The position numbers and the translations under genes are program-made. The notes beneath the pieces are model-generated. The model worked only from the letters and a program-made list of their open reading frames with translations, searched no databases and was not told where the DNA came from. Source: Ctenosaura bakeri (taxonomy: Eukaryota; Chordata; Lepidosauria; Squamata; Iguanidae). From it: 64,000 bases of DNA. Below are positions 59,344 through 64,000 of the stretch, piece by piece (positions within the stretch are counted from its first letter, which is position 1; every line of letters begins with the position of its first letter). Where the stretch lies: assembly GCA_948474755.1 (NCBI GenBank), contig CAOLHI010000486.1, positions 124,001-188,000 on the forward strand, given 5' to 3'.

Positions 59344-59879
59344 AACAGTGGCCTCTCCACTTTTGCAAGGGTTCAGGGCACAGAACCCTTGCAAAAGTGG
59401 GGGGAGCAAATCTCTCCTATGCTCCCCCTCCCATTCTCTTTCAGGTCTCCACACCCAGGCAAAAGGCAAAGCAATGGTGGGGAGAGACACACGTGCCCCC
59501 TCATTCTGTTGCCTTTTGCCTTGGCATATCTGCCTTCCTTCTCCACACCCAGGCAAAGGGCAAGAGGATGGAGGGGAGGTGCATGTGCATCCCCCTACTC
59601 CTTTGCCTTTTGCCTGGGCATGCCTGCCTGCCTTCTTCACACCCAGGCAAAAGCCAAAGGAACGGAGGGGAACAGAAAGGCATACATGCACCTTCCTTCT
59701 CCGTGCACAGTGGTCCCCCCCTCTCATTCCCTTGCTTTTGCCTAGGCATGGAGAAGGAATGCACAGCACACCAGGCAAAAGGCAAGGGAATGGGAGGAAG
59801 AGAATGGAAAGAAGGCACACACCTTGCAAATAATCAAATTTGCAAAGGTCAAACCCATGAATGTAGAGGGAAGACTGTA
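59344..59879. mobile_element. TA-flanked MITE with internal 95-bp tandem repeats, copy 2
   Basis: The left end ACAGTGGCCTCTCCACTTTT and right end AGGTCAAACCCATGAATGTA / GAAGACTGTA parallel copy 1. Near the left, CCACTTTTGCAAGGGTTC (59357-59374) is perfectly inverted as GAACCCTTGCAAAAGTGG (59383-59400). The interior has about 3.5 tandem units of 95 bp, each beginning CACACCCAGGCAAAAGGC, at about 59448, 59543 and 59638. Frames up to 246 codons cross it on both strands and are artefacts of the repeat. Confidence 0.75.
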
Positions 59880-61239
59880 CATTTTGCCCAGATAGAATAC
59901 TACTGCACATACAAAAACTGGGATCACTCTACAGCAATGGGATCGCTCTACAGCAATCTTCACCTTATTAGATTCCCTCCAGATACTGCTGACCAGAACT
60001 TCTATTAGACCCAGCCAGCATAGTCAATGGTGTATGGTTTGGGGAGTTAAAGTCCATAACATCTGAAGAAACCAGCTCACAAAAACACACAGACAAGAAT
60101 ATACTTAAATTTTAAACCATAACTTCCCTCCTTGCTTCCCCCCCATGAAGAAAGAACTCTTTCACTTTAGTTCTTGCCCTGCATTATTTGAGACCCCTCC
60201 TCATATCAGTAAACACTCCACTGAGACTTGACAGGCAAGGTGCAAAAGTTCTTGTGAATCCAAGAGAAAGACAGCAATTCATTTACAGAGCCTGAACCCA
60301 GACTGAATGCATTTATTTATACTACAGGGCTCTACAGTTCCAAGGCTGATGTTTCAAGGAATAGAGCCCCATCTATCAGTGAGAAATACAGACTAGCATT
60401 GTGAATAGTCACAGACATCAACTATTTCTGCCTTCGTGCAAAAGGGTCAAGGTGAATTTAGCACCATCCAATCTAGAATGTTACATATTCACAAAACTCT
60501 CAAGACCTGTGGAAAGAGTGCTCATACTCTCATGGTGATTCTTTGATGAACTCTAAAGTGTTACTTTTTGAGGTAACTCCCAGAATACCCCAACTAGCAT
60601 GGCCAGTGTAAAAAAGTTAACTTTTCCAGGCTGTGGTTCTTTTGTTGTGCAAAGAAAATGTATGACATTAAATAACAGAATAAAGTATGCAGCGGTATTC
60701 TTTAATTGTTGCTTGAGATATTTCTCTCCTTCACCACTGCGGCTGTGTATGCTGACAGTTGTTTTTAGAAGTTCAGCTCCTTACCCTGTAAAACACAAGT
60801 GGTATGAAATGAATTTTACTCTTCTAGTTCTCACTGGAAGTTGTTAGGGCTGTTAAAATTCATCCCATCCGGCAGAACAGGACCTATTATATTTCATATT
60901 GAGAACCTCTCTTATATTTCACATTGAAAACATCTGCTGTCAAAATGATGGGCTACTGAGTGGTTCCCAAGAAACAGCAGAAGATGTAGACAACTAAACC
61001 AAGCATATGCACTGCCCAGTGAAGCATAAGAGACAGGTGTATACATGCCTCATTAGCCACTAAGTCCAAATTATCATTGGTAAGGAAAACATTGGACTGC
61101 ATGTGGAAGCAGCTCGTTAATTTGACATTCAAAATCACTCTCTACAAGCATCTGGGTTTATTAGGCCGAATTCACACTGCCAACCTGCTTTTCTATGGCA
61201 GTATTCAAGTGGCAACAATGACTACTGCTTGTGAAAAGA

Positions 61240-61640
61240 AAAGAAAAACATTCAAAAGACTGTGAAGCTATTTCTTGGACCAAACCATGGGCTTTCAAGA
61301 AGCAGTGCAAGATATCCTCTATGAATGGACACAGATATCTGTCTTAAGACGACCTTTGGCTTGGCAAAATTCATGCCAATTCTGATGTTCTTATTTTGAA
61401 GACCCATGATTTCACCAGTGTGGGTGGCCCCTTCACTAATGAAAAGCACAACTTCTTCATACAGTCACTGTGTTCACATTTGCTCTTGCCACTTTGTGGT
61501 CAATCCTGGTGAAGATGTGGTCAAGCTGCTGGTCAGTCTTCCAGTGATGAGCTTCTCTGTACTAATTTAAGCTGGTACTTGGATTGCAGAAATGCAGTCT
61601 GCTATTGGTTCCATACCCAATGTCTTGCTAGCTTTATAGA
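61240..61640 (-). pseudogene. Possible coding fossil of unknown origin
   Basis: On the minus strand, short segments read like protein across separate frames: HHWKTDQQLDHIFTRIDHKV near 61480-61560, and ISEGATHTGEIMGLQNKN with IRIGMNFAKPKVVLRQI near 61330-61440. Stops and a frame change lie between them. It could be a decayed retroposon frame or a processed pseudogene; I do not recognise the protein, and chance is possible. Confidence 0.25.
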
Positions 61641-62010
61641 ACCTGACAGAGGTTGCATTCCACTGGCATAAGGTTTAAGGGCCTGAGTTCACTTGCATCT
61701 CACAATGAGAGAGCACAACAGGACTTTGTAGAAGGCTCACATATACAACGAACTGAAATTCTATACGGCTTCTCCAAATGCACATGCACAAAAGGGCACT
61801 GTTGTACAGATGCACAGTTTACTGCCTTATTACCTGTCTTCCAGGAATGGCTACTGAATATTTAACTCCAGAAATTATTCATCTCAAAGAAACTGTGGGC
61901 AACTACCTGGATGGATTCCCAACAACTACCAAGGAATGGCTCTTTGCAACAATCTTTCCCCTGCCCCACTCTGCTTTCTAAAAATTCTCATTTCAGATTC
62001 TGCAAACGTT

Positions 62011-62186
62011 GGTCATTTCCGCACTGGCCTGTTATAGTGCTATTATTCCACTTTCAACATCCTATGGAATCCTGGGGTTTGCAGTTTAGGGAGGGGCCGC
62101 CCCCTCCCTAAACTGCAAACCCCAGGATTCCATTGGATGTTGAAAGTGGAATAATAGCACTATAACAGGCTAACACAGAAATGGCC
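62011..62186. mobile_element. Full palindromic MITE, arms about 88 bp
   Basis: It begins GGTCATTTCCGCACTGGCCT and ends GGCTAACACAGAAATGGCC, with centre AGGGAGGGGCCGCCCCCTCC. The two arms match over about 88 bp with roughly nine mismatches, most near the outer end. This is the best preserved copy of the family whose arms recur at 304, 6490, 22337, 29824 and 57336. Confidence 0.9.
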
Positions 62187-63825
62187 CTAGTGATAGAGGC
62201 AGTAGGTTATGAGTATCATATCATTTTGTCATATCAAGTAAGCCAAATGTTAATTCATAATCAATGAAATGCCAGTAGAGAGCAACAAGAAAACTAACAT
62301 TATTGCTCCTTTTCATGTCCCTCGGTGAAAAACACATTACTGGCAAGCAATAACGCGGATACAAGACAGACCCACAATGAGAAATATGAATTTGATGGGT
62401 GGGGAGAAAACTCTTTCTAAATATTATTTGGCCAGTTACAGTTTCCAGGACAAGTCAATGTTCATCCCACTGCACCACATCCAAGAAAGAGCACAATTAC
62501 TTTAATATCATAATGCACTCTCTAAGTAAAAACCATGCAACCTCAGACTGCACAACCAATGCCAAATCCAGTGCCATTCCCAAACCACAGCAAAAGAGGC
62601 TGGTCTTTCTTCAACAATAAATAAATAAGTAATTAAGACTGGGTTTAATTTACAACTCTGTGGCTGTGAAAGAGAACACTGCTGCACAGAAATAGCTGAT
62701 ATTGGCAAAGACAGTCTTGCTCTCTTCTTTAATTGATTTATACAGTGAAATCTGTTATGCCAATACTGATTCTGTATAAACACATACAAAACATACCTCC
62801 TGGACAGTTTAATTTAAAATGGTATTAGCAAGAGGCTAGGATAGACAACATTTCCTTACTGCAATAATCCAGAACTGTGAAAATTGACTCCCTGCAGCAT
62901 TAGGAATAAGAGATGTGAAACACTAAGATGTAACTGAATGAAACTATCAGTCTTCCTTCTCACCAAAAACATGACAGGTGGAGGAAGTCTACTCCAGGTC
63001 ATAAATTATAAACTTAGTATCCATGCCAAGTTGGGTCTATGGTGCTGTGGTTGTGGCAGAGACAGACAGCCCCTTGTCAGACTGATTATTCTAGCTTGCA
63101 GTCTCCATTTGGGGACTTGGAGAAGACTGACCTAGTCCATTCTTCTGAGAGGAGCATTTCCCATACCATTGGCTCAGTACCAGTATCCCTCAGCCAGCAT
63201 GGCCTATTTGTAGTAATTTTTCTAAGTCCTGGGTGGCTCTATTCCAAACCAAATTCCCGTTAGCAAAGTGTGGATGACATCACAGAGAAGTCAGTCTATC
63301 TGACTGTTGCCTTCTGTGTATCTCTAGAAGATACAGAATTCTCTTAGGGTCTTGAATTGCCAAACTGGACACTTCATATGTTCCCAATCACAGGTCATCC
63401 ATCTGGTGCTAGACCAATAGCATAGAGCATTCCCCTTCCAGAAACACACACCACATTAGCCGTTTCCTGGAGTCTGGCACCCCTCAGATGGCCACAGGTC
63501 TTGGATGGCTATGATGGCTAGGATGATAGAAGTTGTAGTCCAATGCACTGAGGGTGCAAGACTGGACTAGGTGATGCTTGGAAAATCCCACACTGGCATC
63601 ATCAGTGGCTATTAGCTACCTGTACTAAGAAAACATTCATCTGTCTATCATAACTCCAAAACCATGAGGCCTAGCCACCTGACACTTGATGTAGATACTA
63701 AGAAGACCTTGCAAGTATACATATTTGGGTTAGTATTTATCTGAAACAAAAAGGATTATTGAACTTTAGTTATAACTTGTTTGTAAAACGCACTGGGCAT
63801 CCTTAATCTGAAGACTCATTTCTTC

Positions 63826-64000
63826 ACAGGGTCTCTCTGTGTGTGTGTGCACATGCACACCTTCAAGTTGCCTGTCAGCATATGGCCACCTCACAAATTT
63901 CACAGGGTTTTCTTAGGCAAGGAATATTCAAAGGTGGTTTCGCCAATTCCTTCCTCTGATACAGCTATACTCTTTAGCAGTTTCCCATCCAAGTATGAAC
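63826..64000 (-). repeat. 5S-headed SINE, antisense, cut by the window edge
   Basis: A (GT)n run and GCACACCTTCAAGTTGCCTG open the inverted tail; ATTTCACAGGGTTTTCTTAG and GTGGTTTCGCCAATTCCTTC are the body; TTTCCCATCCAAGTATGAAC is the start of the inverted 5S part. It continues past 64000. Confidence 0.85.

Larger units (their letters stand above)
49454..64000 (-). other. ITGA9 intron 1, distal part (exon 1 not found)
   Basis: At least 14.5 kb upstream of exon 2. I looked on the minus strand for an exon ending with a donor after an open frame and a signal peptide, and for a CpG island; neither was convincing. It holds many repeats listed separately. Nothing recognisable in 49460-50020, 51420-52920, 53480-54440, 54490-55150, 55210-56140, 56230-57330, 57470-57860, 59890-60550, 60650-61240 or 62190-63830. 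Confidence 0.7.

Noticed and set aside
59239..60008. Overlapping open frames up to 246 codons on both strands
   Set aside because: They follow the 95-bp tandem units of a MITE, run on both strands at once and show repeat-unit periodicity, not a protein family.

Overview
The window is vertebrate nuclear DNA: an intron-rich, AT-leaning stretch full of interspersed repeats, with one recognisable protein gene on the minus strand. The gene is the integrin alpha-9 orthologue (ITGA9). Eleven consecutive internal exons (human exon 2 to exon 12 by protein alignment from memory) lie at 49453 down to 4288. All have GT-AG splice sites, and the codon phases agree across every junction. Together they encode about 380 residues of the extracellular seven-bladed beta-propeller, with FG-GAP repeats and three DxDxDG-type cation loops. 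Exon 1 (signal peptide, promoter) must lie beyond 64000. The exons for the rest of the propeller, the thigh and calf domains, the membrane segment and the tail lie beyond position 1.

The repeats suggest a squamate reptile, probably a lizard. They include SINEs with 5S-rRNA-derived heads, tRNA-derived SINEs with an (ACA)n-type tail, CR1-type and RTE/BovB-like LINE ends, a hAT element with SPIN-type ends, and abundant palindromic MITEs carrying a TATGGAATCCTGGG core. The species cannot be named from the sequence alone.

Layout from left to right: 1-4287 is the proximal part of intron 12. Exons 12, 11 and 10 are at 4288-12291; intron 11 contains a three-level nest of DNA transposons (5498-7446). 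Intron 9 (12292-21090) holds SINE and LINE fragments and a GC-rich MITE. Exon 9 is at 21091-21228. Intron 8 contains a nested GC-rich MITE composite (22337-22962). Exons 8 to 5 occupy 25353-36298, exon 4 is at 42715-42838, and exons 3 and 2 (only 667 bp apart) are at 48552-49453. From 49454 to 64000 is intron 1, with no recognisable exon but several notable inverted and tandem repeats.

No second protein-coding gene, RNA gene, CRISPR array or bacterial-type system is supported. The most interesting structures are transposon-derived: the SPIN-like element with non-SPIN interior and intact target duplications, the hairpin-forming MITEs in intron 1, and two nearby copies of a MITE family with expanded interiors.
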